Program-made: the position numbers and the translations under genes
Notes under the pieces: generated by a model
What the model was told of the DNA's origin: nothing
Seen by the model: the letters and a program-made list of their open reading frames with translations, nothing else
The model's database searches: none
Assembly (NCBI RefSeq): GCF_023006505.1
Contig: NZ_JALBGV010000007.1
Span: forward strand, 62,001-126,000
From: Neorhizobium sp. SHOUNA12A
GTDB taxonomy: Bacteria; Pseudomonadota; Alphaproteobacteria; Rhizobiales; Rhizobiaceae
DNA: 64,000 bases
Direction of reading: 5' to 3'
In this document: positions 42,043 to 50,540 of the stretch, in pieces
Layout of the letters: the number at the start of each line of letters is the position of its first letter
Position numbering within the stretch: position 1 is the stretch's first letter

Positions 42043-44710
42043 CAGGGAGCCAGCGGACCTGATCGCCGTGGCCATGCCTCTCTACGGTCACGCGGCACTT
42101 GCTCTTGAGGCGATCGAGTCGGTGCTTGCCTCGAAACCCGGCAACTGCCGGATCGTCATCGTCGTCTCCGTCGACGGCGATCCGCGGCATGAGACGTTCG
42201 ATCAGCTGCTGCTCTACGCAGCGGCCCATCCTTGCATCCATGTCATATTCGGCCGTAACGCCGGCCCGGGCGGCGCACGCAATCGCGCCATCGATTTTGT
42301 CATCGAGCACTTTCCCGAGGCGAAGGCCGTCTATTTCCTCGATGCCGACAACCGCATCCTCCCAGGCACGATCGAGACGCTTTACCGGCAGCTCGTCTCC
42401 AGCGGCTGCGGGTGGGTTTACACGAATATCGACACATTTTCGGTCAGCTGGCGCGCCCATTACGGCAATCGCTATTCGCGGCTGGTGCACTGCATCACCG
42501 ACAATATCTGCGATACGGGATCGATGATCTCGATCGAGGTTTTTAAGGACGGCGTCCGCTTCAATGACGACCGGCAGAACGGTTTCGAGGATTGGGAATT
42601 CTGGCTGTCGTGCATCGAGCACGGTTTCGTCGGCATCCCCTGCCACGACACCGTCTTCGAATACAGGCTGAGGGCGGAAAGCCGCTTCAAGGAGGCGAAC
42701 CGCGACCGCGCCACGTCGGTCAGTTTCCTGCGCAAGCGCCACATGCCGTTGTTCCAGCGTCCGATGCTGGTGGATTTCGAGCACGACGATTGCCCGCGTT
42801 ACCTGTTTGCGCGGACGGAAGATACAGCGATCTCCTTCTTCACCGATCCCACCAAGCCACCGACCATGCTTCGCCTCGACGACATCATTCCGGCCTTCTG
42901 GGGCAATATCGGCGAACCGGACAATGAACATTTTCCGCCATTCCTGGTCGCCGGAAGCGGCGCGGCGCTCGACCTGCTACGGCGATCGCGCATGCTGCCG
43001 AACGTGCTTGCTCATCTCGAGCGCCTGAGCGAGGTGAGCAACGTCGTCTTCGTCCAGCTCGCCAACGATGCCTCCCAGCGCAAGATCGAGCCGGTCATTC
43101 ATGGGCCGGGCGCGCAAAAAATCGGCCCCGCCGATCTCGTTTTCCTGTCGACCCGGATCGTCCAGGACGTGGTCCAGAACAACGCCGTCGACTGGTTCGC
43201 CTCGATCGCAAGCCAGCAGGTATGGCCGACATCGGCCGTTCTGAAAGTGCGCTTCCCTTTTCCAAGAAGCCTCCCGCGCCGCTCTCTCATCACGCCTCAG
43301 CAGGTGATGATCAATTGCCTCAATGCAATCGCCTCGAGCCCCCTCCGCGAGACGGCGGGCAGGCGGTGGACCTGGCGTCCGGCGCGGCTCGTGCCCTATA
43401 CCGATCTCCACAAAGCGTTGCGCAAGGAGATCGGAGGATCGCCGATCCTGCCGCTCGGACACAACGAGGGCAAACGCACCGTGGCGCTGCTCGTGCCGAA
43501 CGCCTCGTTCGGCGGGGCTGAAAAGGTCGTCTATGCCGCGGCCCGGGAGTTGAAGGCGGCCGGTTACGAGACCCACCTCTTCGTGCTCGGCACGTCCCGG
43601 ATGGACGTGATCGACGAATTCGATGCCAGCTTCGACTACATCCATTTCTGGGAGGCAGGAATTCCGGCCTGGGGAGGTTCGGGTTCTTTCCTCGGACAGG
43701 ATTTCATCGCCGAGGAGCATTCTGTCGACTGGCAGGCGCTCAAAGGGCAGCTTTCCGGTTTCGACCTGGTGATCAACAACCACGTGATGGCCGTCCATCC
43801 CCTCATCGCGCGACTGCGCTCCGAAGGCACGCGCACCGCCTGCTATCTGCACGTCGTGGACAACACGGGTTTCAAGAGGCCCGCCGGTCAGCCCTTCGCA
43901 GCGATTGCCCACGAGCATTGCTATGATGCCTTCCTGACCTGCTCCGAACAGCTCAAGATCTATCTGCACAGCTACGGTGTCCCGCACGAGAAGGTCTTCG
44001 CCGTTGCGAACGGCGCGAGCTTTTCGGTGCCGCCCAAAGCCTTGGCGGAGGTTCTGGCCGTCAGGCGGATCGAGCGCAAGGACGACCGCTTGCGGATTCT
44101 CTACATGGGCCGGTTTGACCAGCAGAAGGGCATCGACAGGCTGGCGGCGGTGCTTGCGGAATTGCGGGCCTCCAACGTCGCCTTCGACGCCCGGGCTATC
44201 GGGGGAGAAATTCTTGCCGATTCCAGGGTCTCCTGGAGTGAACGGCTGAAGGACCTCGGCGTGGACGTGCGCCCGCCGGTCTTTGCGAGCAAGGATCTCA
44301 TCAAGGCGCTCGGCTGGGCCGATGTTCTCCTCATGCCGTCACGGTGGGAGGGCGCGCCGTTGATGATCGCCGAGGCACAGCAACTCGGCTGCGTGCCCAT
44401 CGCGACCGCGGTCGGCGCGGTGGACGAGCTCATTTGCGACGGCGAGGACGGCATACTCATCAACGCGGCTTCCGATCCTCAGATGGTGAGGGAGATGGCA
44501 CGCATCATTGAAGAGGTTGCGCGCAATCGCGGAAAACTTGCGCCGCTCATGGAGGGCTGCATCAGAACCGCCGCACACCGGTCATGGACTTCCTCCTTCT
44601 CGGAGTTCATCGCGTGGAGCGATCGGTCCGTGAAAAATTCGTCACTGTCCCGCGCCGCGGTCTTTCGCGAGCAGGCGGCGGCAAATCCCGTGGTCGCGGC
44701 AGCTGGCTGA
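42032..44710 (+). CDS. Bifunctional GT2-GT4 glycosyltransferase
   Basis: 892 residues with two transferase modules. The N-terminal GT-A (GT2) module (about 10-250) has IAVAMPLYGHAALALEAIES, the metal site YFLDADNRI (DAD at 104-106) and FNDDRQNGFEDWEFWL as acceptor/catalytic region. A linker (about 260-480) follows, then a GT-B (GT4) module (about 485-860) with VALLVPNASFGGAEKVVYAA, RILYMGRFDQQKGIDRLAAVL and the donor site PSRWEGAPLMIAEAQQLGC. Fusing two transferases in one chain suggests that two consecutive sugars of the repeat unit are added without release (inference). It overlaps the previous gene by 11 nt. Confidence 0.92.
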   Translation: MSGNREPADLIAVAMPLYGHAALALEAIESVLASKPGNCRIVIVVSVDGDPRHETFDQLLLYAAAHPCIHVIFGRNAGPGGARNRAIDFVIEHFPEAKAVYFLDADNRILPGTIETLYRQLVSSGCGWVYTNIDTFSVSWRAHYGNRYSRLVHCITDNICDTGSMISIEVFKDGVRFNDDRQNGFEDWEFWLSCIEHGFVGIPCHDTVFEYRLRAESRFKEANRDRATSVSFLRKRHMPLFQRPMLVDFEHDDCPRYLFARTEDTAISFFTDPTKPPTMLRLDDIIPAFWGNIGEPDNEHFPPFLVAGSGAALDLLRRSRMLPNVLAHLERLSEVSNVVFVQLANDASQRKIEPVIHGPGAQKIGPADLVFLSTRIVQDVVQNNAVDWFASIASQQVWPTSAVLKVRFPFPRSLPRRSLITPQQVMINCLNAIASSPLRETAGRRWTWRPARLVPYTDLHKALRKEIGGSPILPLGHNEGKRTVALLVPNASFGGAEKVVYAAARELKAAGYETHLFVLGTSRMDVIDEFDASFDYIHFWEAGIPAWGGSGSFLGQDFIAEEHSVDWQALKGQLSGFDLVINNHVMAVHPLIARLRSEGTRTACYLHVVDNTGFKRPAGQPFAAIAHEHCYDAFLTCSEQLKIYLHSYGVPHEKVFAVANGASFSVPPKALAEVLAVRRIERKDDRLRILYMGRFDQQKGIDRLAAVLAELRASNVAFDARAIGGEILADSRVSWSERLKDLGVDVRPPVFASKDLIKALGWADVLLMPSRWEGAPLMIAEAQQLGCVPIATAVGAVDELICDGEDGILINAASDPQMVREMARIIEEVARNRGKLAPLMEGCIRTAAHRSWTSSFSEFIAWSDRSVKNSSLSRAAVFREQAAANPVVAAAG

Positions 44711-44749
44711 TTGCCGGGCCGCTCCTTTGAAACAGAAAGGTCTTGTCGA

Positions 44750-45928
44750 ATGCGCCCGCGAATTCTCGTGACGGGTATTCCCGGTCACTACACGCGCCTT
44801 GCCAATGGCGCCCATGGTTCGTCCGTCTCCTATTCGGAGCGGCAGAAGCAGCCGGAAACGAAAGAGGAGTTCCTGCAGGAGCTGCGCAACATCAGCAATA
44901 CCGGGAACTACCTGATCGGCGAAGGCGCCCTGCGGGCGCTCGCGCCGCATGCGAAACAGGTTCCCTTCTGGCATCTCTACAATCTGAGCAAGAGCGGCAG
45001 CGGATTCGATGAGTTCAACGCCAATTTCGATATCTGCGTCTTCACCTGCGCCAACCTGTTGCGCAAGGGGCTTTCCGCGGATGCCGAGGCGGATGTGCTG
45101 AGCCGGCTCAACATGCCGATCGTCATGCTGGGCATCGGGTTGCAGAACCGCAAGGACCTGGAAAACAATCTTCCAGAAGGAACGAAGCGGCTTCTGGCCG
45201 TCCTGAAGGAACGAGAGCACTATTTCCTGACACGCGGCTACGAGTCCGCCGGCTTCCTGAAGGACCAGGGCTTCTCCTTCGTGCGCCCGACCGGCTGCCC
45301 TTCCGTCTATTTCATGCCGGACAACATGCGCCGGTCGATGAAGAAGCTGCCGAGCGTCAAGATCGGCAAGGCGAAGACCATTTTTTCGGGCTATCTCGGC
45401 GGCAATCAGGATGCGATCCTGGATGCGAACGCGCTCGCTCCTGAGGATACTGTACCGCCATACGTCGTGCAGGACGAGTTCCTTCACTTCGATATGAAGG
45501 TGGAGCCCAATGACGAGGGACGTGTCTATGATTCCGCGTCGGGCCGGATGATCGGCGATCTGACTTATCCCGGCACGGAACGGGAGAAGCAGCGGTTCGA
45601 GGTTCGCACCTTCTTCGACAACAACCAGTGGCGCGGCTGGGCCTCCTCGATGGATTTCAATTTCGGCCGGCGTTTTCACGGTTCGATCATCGCCATGCAG
45701 GCGGCCGTGCCCAGTCTGATGGTGGCGGTGGATGACCGCATGCGCGAGATGCTGGGCTTCACCGGCCTGCCGGCTGTCGATATCACGGAGGTCGACAAGG
45801 CGGAGAATCGCGCCGAGTTCGTGGCCGACCATCTGACGCAGCTCAACACCAGCGAACTCGTCGACCGGTATTCCGACCGCGAGAGCGCCTTCCGCACCAC
45901 CCTTCGCGAAATCGGCATCGGTCTTTAG
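44750..45928 (+). CDS. Polysaccharide pyruvyl transferase family protein (copy 1)
   Basis: 392 residues of the WcaK/CsaB-type pyruvyltransferase fold, which attach pyruvate ketals to sugars using phosphoenolpyruvate. Recognisable are ILVTGIPGHYTRLANG at the start, NTGNYLIGEGALRAL, PIVMLGIGLQNRKDLE and the C-terminal family block FGRRFHGSIIAMQAAVPSLMVAVDDRM. The ATG at 44750 is preceded by AGAAAGG. Galactoglucan of S. meliloti carries pyruvate, so the presence of such genes fits the locus. A tandem paralogue follows after 54 nt. Confidence 0.9.
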   Translation: MRPRILVTGIPGHYTRLANGAHGSSVSYSERQKQPETKEEFLQELRNISNTGNYLIGEGALRALAPHAKQVPFWHLYNLSKSGSGFDEFNANFDICVFTCANLLRKGLSADAEADVLSRLNMPIVMLGIGLQNRKDLENNLPEGTKRLLAVLKEREHYFLTRGYESAGFLKDQGFSFVRPTGCPSVYFMPDNMRRSMKKLPSVKIGKAKTIFSGYLGGNQDAILDANALAPEDTVPPYVVQDEFLHFDMKVEPNDEGRVYDSASGRMIGDLTYPGTEREKQRFEVRTFFDNNQWRGWASSMDFNFGRRFHGSIIAMQAAVPSLMVAVDDRMREMLGFTGLPAVDITEVDKAENRAEFVADHLTQLNTSELVDRYSDRESAFRTTLREIGIGL

Positions 45929-45982
45929 CGAGGCCCTATCCCGGGGCCCGCGGGCCATCACCCTTCGGTTCAGAGGACAGTC

Positions 45983-47155
45983 ATGCGTATCTTGCTTACG
46001 GGCATTCCATCCTATCTGCAGCGGACGATTGCGGACGTCTCCGGCACGACCGTTATCCATCGGCCCTATTTCGACGAGACGAGGACAAAAAAGGATCTGA
46101 TCGCGCAGGTCAGGAAGATCGCCAATACCGGCAACTACCTGATCGGCGAGGGAGCGGCCGAGAGCCTGCGCGGCCATAACGTCACCTATCTGCCGTTCTG
46201 GCATCTGGCCAACAATCGGGAGTCGAACGAGATTTTCGAGCAGGTGAACCGCGAGTTTGATCTCTGCGTCTTCGCCTCCGCCAATCTGCTGCGCCCCGGC
46301 TATTCCGCCGATCTCGAGGCGGAAATCTTTGCGAAGCTGACGATGCCGATCGTCGTGATGGGCATCGGCATCCAGCGCAAGGAGGGCCTCAAGGATCAAT
46401 TGCCGGCCGGTACGCTCAAGTTCCTGGACGTGTTGCGGAACAAGGAGAGTTTCTTCCTCACACGCGGTTACTTCACCGCCGAATTCCTGCGGGAGCAGGG
46501 GATGAAGTTCGTCAAGCCGACGGGGTGCCCGTCACTCTATTTCTCGCCGAACGATATGAAACGTTCGCTGACCGCGCTCGCCAACCCGGCGCTGGCGGAA
46601 GCCCAGAAGATCGCCTTCGGCGGCTATCTCGGCAGCGTCGCCGACACCATCGTTGACGCCCACGCACTGCTCAAGCCCGACAGTGTCGCAAGCTATGTCG
46701 TGCAGGACGAACTTGTTGCCTACAACCTTTCGCTGACCGGCAGCGACACCGACATCGCCTATGACCGGTCGAGTGCGCGCATCACCGGGGGCACGGAATA
46801 CAAGCATTCGGAGAAATGGCAGCGGAAATACGAGTTGCTGGTCTATTTCGATACGACCCAGTGGCGCGGGGCGATGTCGGAGCGAGATCTCTGCTTCGGC
46901 CGCCGCTTCCATGGCTGCATCATCGGCATGCAGGCCGGCACGCCCGCCCTGATGATCGCCGTCGACGACCGGATGCGGGAGATGCTGGAATTCATCGGCT
47001 TCCCTTATATCGAGGCCTCCACCTGGAACAGGGAGACGGACAAGCGCGCCTATCTCGCCAACTTCCTCGGCAAGATCGACACGCAGGCCGTGATCGACCG
47101 TTATTCCGCGTGCGAGGCGAATTTCCGCAGCGCTCTGGGGCAGATCGGACTTTGA
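45983..47155 (+). CDS. Polysaccharide pyruvyl transferase family protein (copy 2)
   Basis: 390 residues, clearly paralogous to the preceding gene product: same ILLTGIPSYLQRT start, NTGNYLIGEGAAESLRG, MPIVVMGIGIQRKEGLKDQ, REQGMKFVKPTGCPSLYFSPNDM and FGRRFHGCIIGMQAGTPALMIAVDDRM. Divergence is already large over the remaining sequence, so the duplication is old and the two enzymes may act on different sugars. A GAGGACAG ribosome-binding site precedes ATG 45983. The next gene begins 4 nt after the stop. Confidence 0.9.
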   Translation: MRILLTGIPSYLQRTIADVSGTTVIHRPYFDETRTKKDLIAQVRKIANTGNYLIGEGAAESLRGHNVTYLPFWHLANNRESNEIFEQVNREFDLCVFASANLLRPGYSADLEAEIFAKLTMPIVVMGIGIQRKEGLKDQLPAGTLKFLDVLRNKESFFLTRGYFTAEFLREQGMKFVKPTGCPSLYFSPNDMKRSLTALANPALAEAQKIAFGGYLGSVADTIVDAHALLKPDSVASYVVQDELVAYNLSLTGSDTDIAYDRSSARITGGTEYKHSEKWQRKYELLVYFDTTQWRGAMSERDLCFGRRFHGCIIGMQAGTPALMIAVDDRMREMLEFIGFPYIEASTWNRETDKRAYLANFLGKIDTQAVIDRYSACEANFRSALGQIGL

Positions 47156-47159
47156 GCGG

Positions 47160-48284
47160 ATGAAGGCGGCGGTGCAGATGCGCGCGATCCTTGCCTTTGC
47201 GCTGGCGGTGCTCTGGGCGTTTGCCCCGGTGCCGCCGGCGGGCGCGCGCGATGTGCTTGCCGATCGAATCGGCGTCAACCGGGTCAACCTCGCCTGGCTT
47301 TCTGGTGCCGATCAGGAGCGCATCCTGAAGGAAATCGCGGCGAGCGGCATCACCCATGTCCGGCTTTCGCTGTCGATGCCGGTGGACAAGAGCATCGATG
47401 CGCTCGAAATCGCGGACCGGCTCGGGCTGAAAATCCTTCTCGAGATCCAGTTCGGCAACAAGGATTACTATCCCCCGGGGGTGCGTCCCCGCACCGGTTT
47501 CGGCCGTATCTGGGATGTTCAGCGGCTTTCGGATCTCGACCTTGATCTTTACCGGTCGCAATTGCGCTCGGCCCTTCGCCGCATCGACGGCATGGGCATC
47601 CGCATCGACGCCGTTGAACCCGGAAACGAGATAAACTACAGCGCCTACAACGGCGACCTCGTCGTCTACGAGAAGCCCGGGCGACGGACGCCGCGCAACG
47701 TTTCGGAAGTCGCAGACCGCACGGCGTTCGGGCGCGGGCTCGACGCTTATGTCGGGGCCGTTCGTATCACGCGGGAAGAATTGCGGGCGACGGTCCATAG
47801 CCGCGAGGCGTTTTTGATTTCGGCTGGGCTTTCCGATGTCGGCACAAGCGAGGCCGACCGCCGTGGCATGGAACGGCTCGACCCCGGCGAATTCATTTCA
47901 CTCCTGCAGGCCCGAGGGATCGATGCGCTGGTCGATGGCTATGGAATTCATCTCTATCCGGGGCGCAAGGACGATGCGGCGCTGACACGCTATGTCAGAA
48001 AGCTTCTCAACTTCTGCCGGCCTGAAGGTCAAGGCAAGCCGTGCTGGGTAACCGAATGGGGCATTGCCAACACCGCACTTTCCTGCCCGGTCGACGATCG
48101 CCAACGGGAAGTGGCGGTTCGTGCGGTGCGCCGCAGCTTTGAAGAGCTGATGGACGAAGGAAGGCTGAGAGCGGCCTTCTATTATGACTGGGACACCCAA
48201 CCGGTCTATAGCGTCTGGCGCTGCGGCGCCTTAAGCCCGGCCGGCGTCGCGGCCACGAAAACGGGTAACGGCGACGCGAGGTAG
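47160..48284 (+). CDS. Secreted TIM-barrel glycoside hydrolase-like protein
   Basis: 374 residues. A signal peptide is present (MRAILAFALAVLWAFAPVPPAGA), placing it in the periplasm or outside. The mature part is a clan GH-A-like barrel: IGVNRVNLAWLSG, LSMPVDKSIDALEIADRLGLKILLEIQFG, the acid/base region VEPGNEINYSAYNG and the nucleophile region CWVTEWGIANT, with VDGYGIHLYPG in between. The two conserved Glu are therefore present. It is the last gene of the plus-strand polysaccharide operon, 4 nt after the pyruvyl transferase. Such enzymes trim the polymer or set chain length (inference); an exact GH family is not assigned. Confidence 0.85.
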   Translation: MKAAVQMRAILAFALAVLWAFAPVPPAGARDVLADRIGVNRVNLAWLSGADQERILKEIAASGITHVRLSLSMPVDKSIDALEIADRLGLKILLEIQFGNKDYYPPGVRPRTGFGRIWDVQRLSDLDLDLYRSQLRSALRRIDGMGIRIDAVEPGNEINYSAYNGDLVVYEKPGRRTPRNVSEVADRTAFGRGLDAYVGAVRITREELRATVHSREAFLISAGLSDVGTSEADRRGMERLDPGEFISLLQARGIDALVDGYGIHLYPGRKDDAALTRYVRKLLNFCRPEGQGKPCWVTEWGIANTALSCPVDDRQREVAVRAVRRSFEELMDEGRLRAAFYYDWDTQPVYSVWRCGALSPAGVAATKTGNGDAR

Positions 48285-48345
48285 GAAAATCCACGACCTC
48301 GAGATCTAAGGCCGAATATGAGGGGCAGACGCTAGGGTTTCCCGC

Positions 48346-49104
48346 TCAAGAAAACCGCTCCCGGAACAGGGGCGAGCCGGCTTCCTCCTCCGCGATGGCG
48401 GCTCGGTTGGCAGCCTCGCGCAGCGCCTGAAAGTCGGTTTGGTGCTCGACCCTGGTGCCGCCAAGCCGCACCGTCACCGATATCTGCCGCTCCTGTCCGG
48501 CTGTGAACGTGGTTTCCCTTATCTGCATGCGGATACGCTCGCAGATCTTGCCGGCATTTTCCGTTGACGTGCCGGGCAGATAGATGCCGAGTTCGTCCGA
48601 GGCAAGGCGGGCGACGAGATCACCAAAACGCACGGAGGAATATACGATCCGGACCATCGATTGAAGCAGTGTATCAGCCCATTGTGGACCGTAACGGCGA
48701 TCGATCGCATCGAAATCATCAATCCTGAGAACGAGCAAGACACCATCGGAGCTTTCCGTGCTGCTTATGCGTCTGCGTTCTATCGCATGCTCGACCGAAT
48801 TCGCAAATTCGCCGGCGCGCATCGTGCCTGTGACGGGGGCACGACCGAGCGCCTGCCGAAGCTCTTCTTGGGTATCACGAAGCGCTTCGTTACGCCGATA
48901 AAGCGCCAATTGAAGCGGAAATGTAACAGCGGCCGATATCAACGCCACGGCTGTCAGTTCCACCCAGAACGGACGTTGGGGAACAAGCAGGCTCAATACC
49001 CAAACAATCGCGATCGCTCCAATCGCAGCCGCGAGGGTGCGGAGCATTGCCGTCTTGATATGCGGTATGATTAAAGCTTGGCGAAAACGGGAATACAGGG
49101 TCAT
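48346..49104 (-). CDS. Membrane GGDEF-domain protein with degenerate motif
   Basis: 252 residues. Two N-terminal membrane helices (TLAAAIGAIAIVWVLSLLVP and FWVELTAVALISAAVTFPLQLALY) are followed by a short coil and a GGDEF-type domain (about 110-245; LLVLRIDDFDAIDRRYGPQWADTLL, LVARLASDELGIYLPG). The catalytic signature GG[D/E]EF reads ASDEL here, so cyclic-di-GMP synthesis is doubtful. It could bind c-di-GMP or serve as a regulatory partner. It is transcribed alone, convergent with the polysaccharide operon, whose polymer production c-di-GMP often controls. Confidence 0.87.
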   Translation of the reverse strand: MTLYSRFRQALIIPHIKTAMLRTLAAAIGAIAIVWVLSLLVPQRPFWVELTAVALISAAVTFPLQLALYRRNEALRDTQEELRQALGRAPVTGTMRAGEFANSVEHAIERRRISSTESSDGVLLVLRIDDFDAIDRRYGPQWADTLLQSMVRIVYSSVRFGDLVARLASDELGIYLPGTSTENAGKICERIRMQIRETTFTAGQERQISVTVRLGGTRVEHQTDFQALREAANRAAIAEEEAGSPLFRERFS

Positions 49105-49304
49105 CGGTTGGCGGAGCTTTTGTGGTGGTCTCTATCTTTGAGATATTCCGTGAAATACCGGGTGAATAAATCCTATGGTATTTTAACAGGGTACGAAGAA
49201 TTTGATCGCCACGATCAACCGGATCGCTGGCCTGGGAGGCCTATCGCCGATGCCGTTGGCGCAGAGCCGGCATTGGTTCAAATTTCCTTGATGCCGCCAG
49301 TTTC

Positions 49305-49496
49305 CTAGATGGATGGCATCCGCTGATGTTCGTCAGCCTTTGCGTGATAGAGCGCTTCCAAGGCGCTTTGCGCCCTCAGAAGCTCGTCAGTATGGGTCTG
49401 CGTGATGCTCGATACAAGGGCTGCGACGAGCTCGCGCCTGCGCTTCACGAGGTTTTCGATTGCCGCTTCTACCGCATCCAGGTGCTCCTGGGCCAT
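49305..49496 (-). CDS. Small helical protein, unknown
   Basis: 63 residues (MAQEHLDAVEAAIENLVKRR...), strongly helical and charged, probably a short coiled coil; no motif known to me. ATG 49496 has a good AGGAGA 6 nt upstream, which decides this start over the longer in-frame reading from 49535. It stands alone, with 200 bp of gene-free sequence between its end and the GGDEF gene start. Confidence 0.65.
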   Translation of the reverse strand: MAQEHLDAVEAAIENLVKRRRELVAALVSSITQTHTDELLRAQSALEALYHAKADEHQRMPSI

Positions 49497-49582
49497 GATA
49501 TTCTCCTGTGATGGAATGCCGTCAGCCAGGGGCACCTTTGATCGGCTTGGCAGCCGCGCCGCCGCAAATTCGGACGATTTGG

Positions 49583-50134
49583 TCAGTTCAGCGCGACAGT
49601 GACCGGCTCATGGCCGCTCTGTCCAGACCTTTCGCGCAGCATCTGTTTTCGCCATGCATTAGGAGCAATTCCGTACAGGCGGCGGAAACTGTGGGTGAGG
49701 TGCGCCTGGTCGGTCATGCCGCATTCCAGGGCGATCTGGCAGAGCGGCTCGTTGGTGTCGGTCATCATCCGGCAGGCCGTTTCCATGCGCATGCGGGTGA
49801 CGTATTTGTGCGGTGTCTCGCCAAGGCTTGCCTTGAAGGCGCGCTGGAAGTGGCCGCTGCTGAGGTTGCAGAGAGTTGCCAGGGCCTCGATGCGGATTGT
49901 CGAGCGGAGATACATGTCGACATAGGTCTGCACGTTGCGCATCTGCCAGGGAGTGAGGCCGCCGGCGGCGATCTGGCGGAGCGCCGGATCGGATCCGGAG
50001 TGATCCGGATCGCCCATGGGCGGCCTGGTGACAAGTCCTTCAAGGTCGATCTCGGACGCCCAAAACCTTGAAACGTCGTCGCGCCTTGTCGAGGGGGTGG
50101 CGGACTGGGCCTTCGCGGGCTGTGGGGAGTGCAT
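49583..50134 (-). CDS. AraC family transcriptional regulator, short form
   Basis: 183 residues. Only the DNA-binding part is a known domain: two helix-turn-helix units at about 80-175 (RIEALATLCNLSSGHFQRAFKASLGETPHKYVTRMRM and PLCQIALECGMTDQAHLTHSFRRLYGIAPNAWRK). The N-terminal 70 residues are low-complexity and hold no typical sensor domain. It lies downstream of the flavin-monooxygenase gene on the same strand but behind an intrinsic terminator, so it is probably a separate unit. Its target is unknown. Confidence 0.9.
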   Translation of the reverse strand: MHSPQPAKAQSATPSTRRDDVSRFWASEIDLEGLVTRPPMGDPDHSGSDPALRQIAAGGLTPWQMRNVQTYVDMYLRSTIRIEALATLCNLSSGHFQRAFKASLGETPHKYVTRMRMETACRMMTDTNEPLCQIALECGMTDQAHLTHSFRRLYGIAPNAWRKQMLRERSGQSGHEPVTVALN

Positions 50135-50540
50135 CCTTAAGTCTCCTTCACTCTCAGTGTGCTTGATCTCGGGTCGGCGCGACGTCGAAGGGAGGCAAAT
50201 GGGGGGATGCCCCTCGGCTCGTATCGATGATCGGAATTTTAACGCCGAGGCAGGCGGTGAGACTATTGAACAAGGGGACTGTTCCCCCTATCCAAAGGTA
50301 TGACCGGGACGCACGGAAATTGTCTTGCCACCTTCGGAAGCCTGCGTGTCTGCCCCGCACCACATCAAAAAAGCTCCGGGTCGATGGTTCCGGAGCTGTT
50401 GCTTTCTTTGTCAGTCGGTGAAGTGCCGGCGGCGCCGCTTCAGTCGAAGAATGCCCGTCGTCTTCGATGAGATAACGCTGGTCTGGAGGCCTGACGGCGG
50501 AGGAGAGACCGACTGGTTCCGCAATAACCGGCGTTTCGCG
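50135..50540. other. Gene-free region with an intrinsic terminator
   Basis: 406 bp between the AraC regulator start and the monooxygenase stop. No open frame here has codon usage or homology that I can support. The only clear element is the hairpin at 50372-50397; the part next to 50134 must hold the promoter of the AraC gene. Confidence 0.6.
50372..50397 (-). terminator. Intrinsic terminator downstream of the monooxygenase gene
   Basis: AGCTCCGG (50372-50379) pairs with CCGGAGCT (50390-50397) across a 10-nt loop; on the minus strand the stem is followed by TTTTTTG. It ends transcription arriving from the monooxygenase gene, 144 bp after its stop. Confidence 0.75.
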
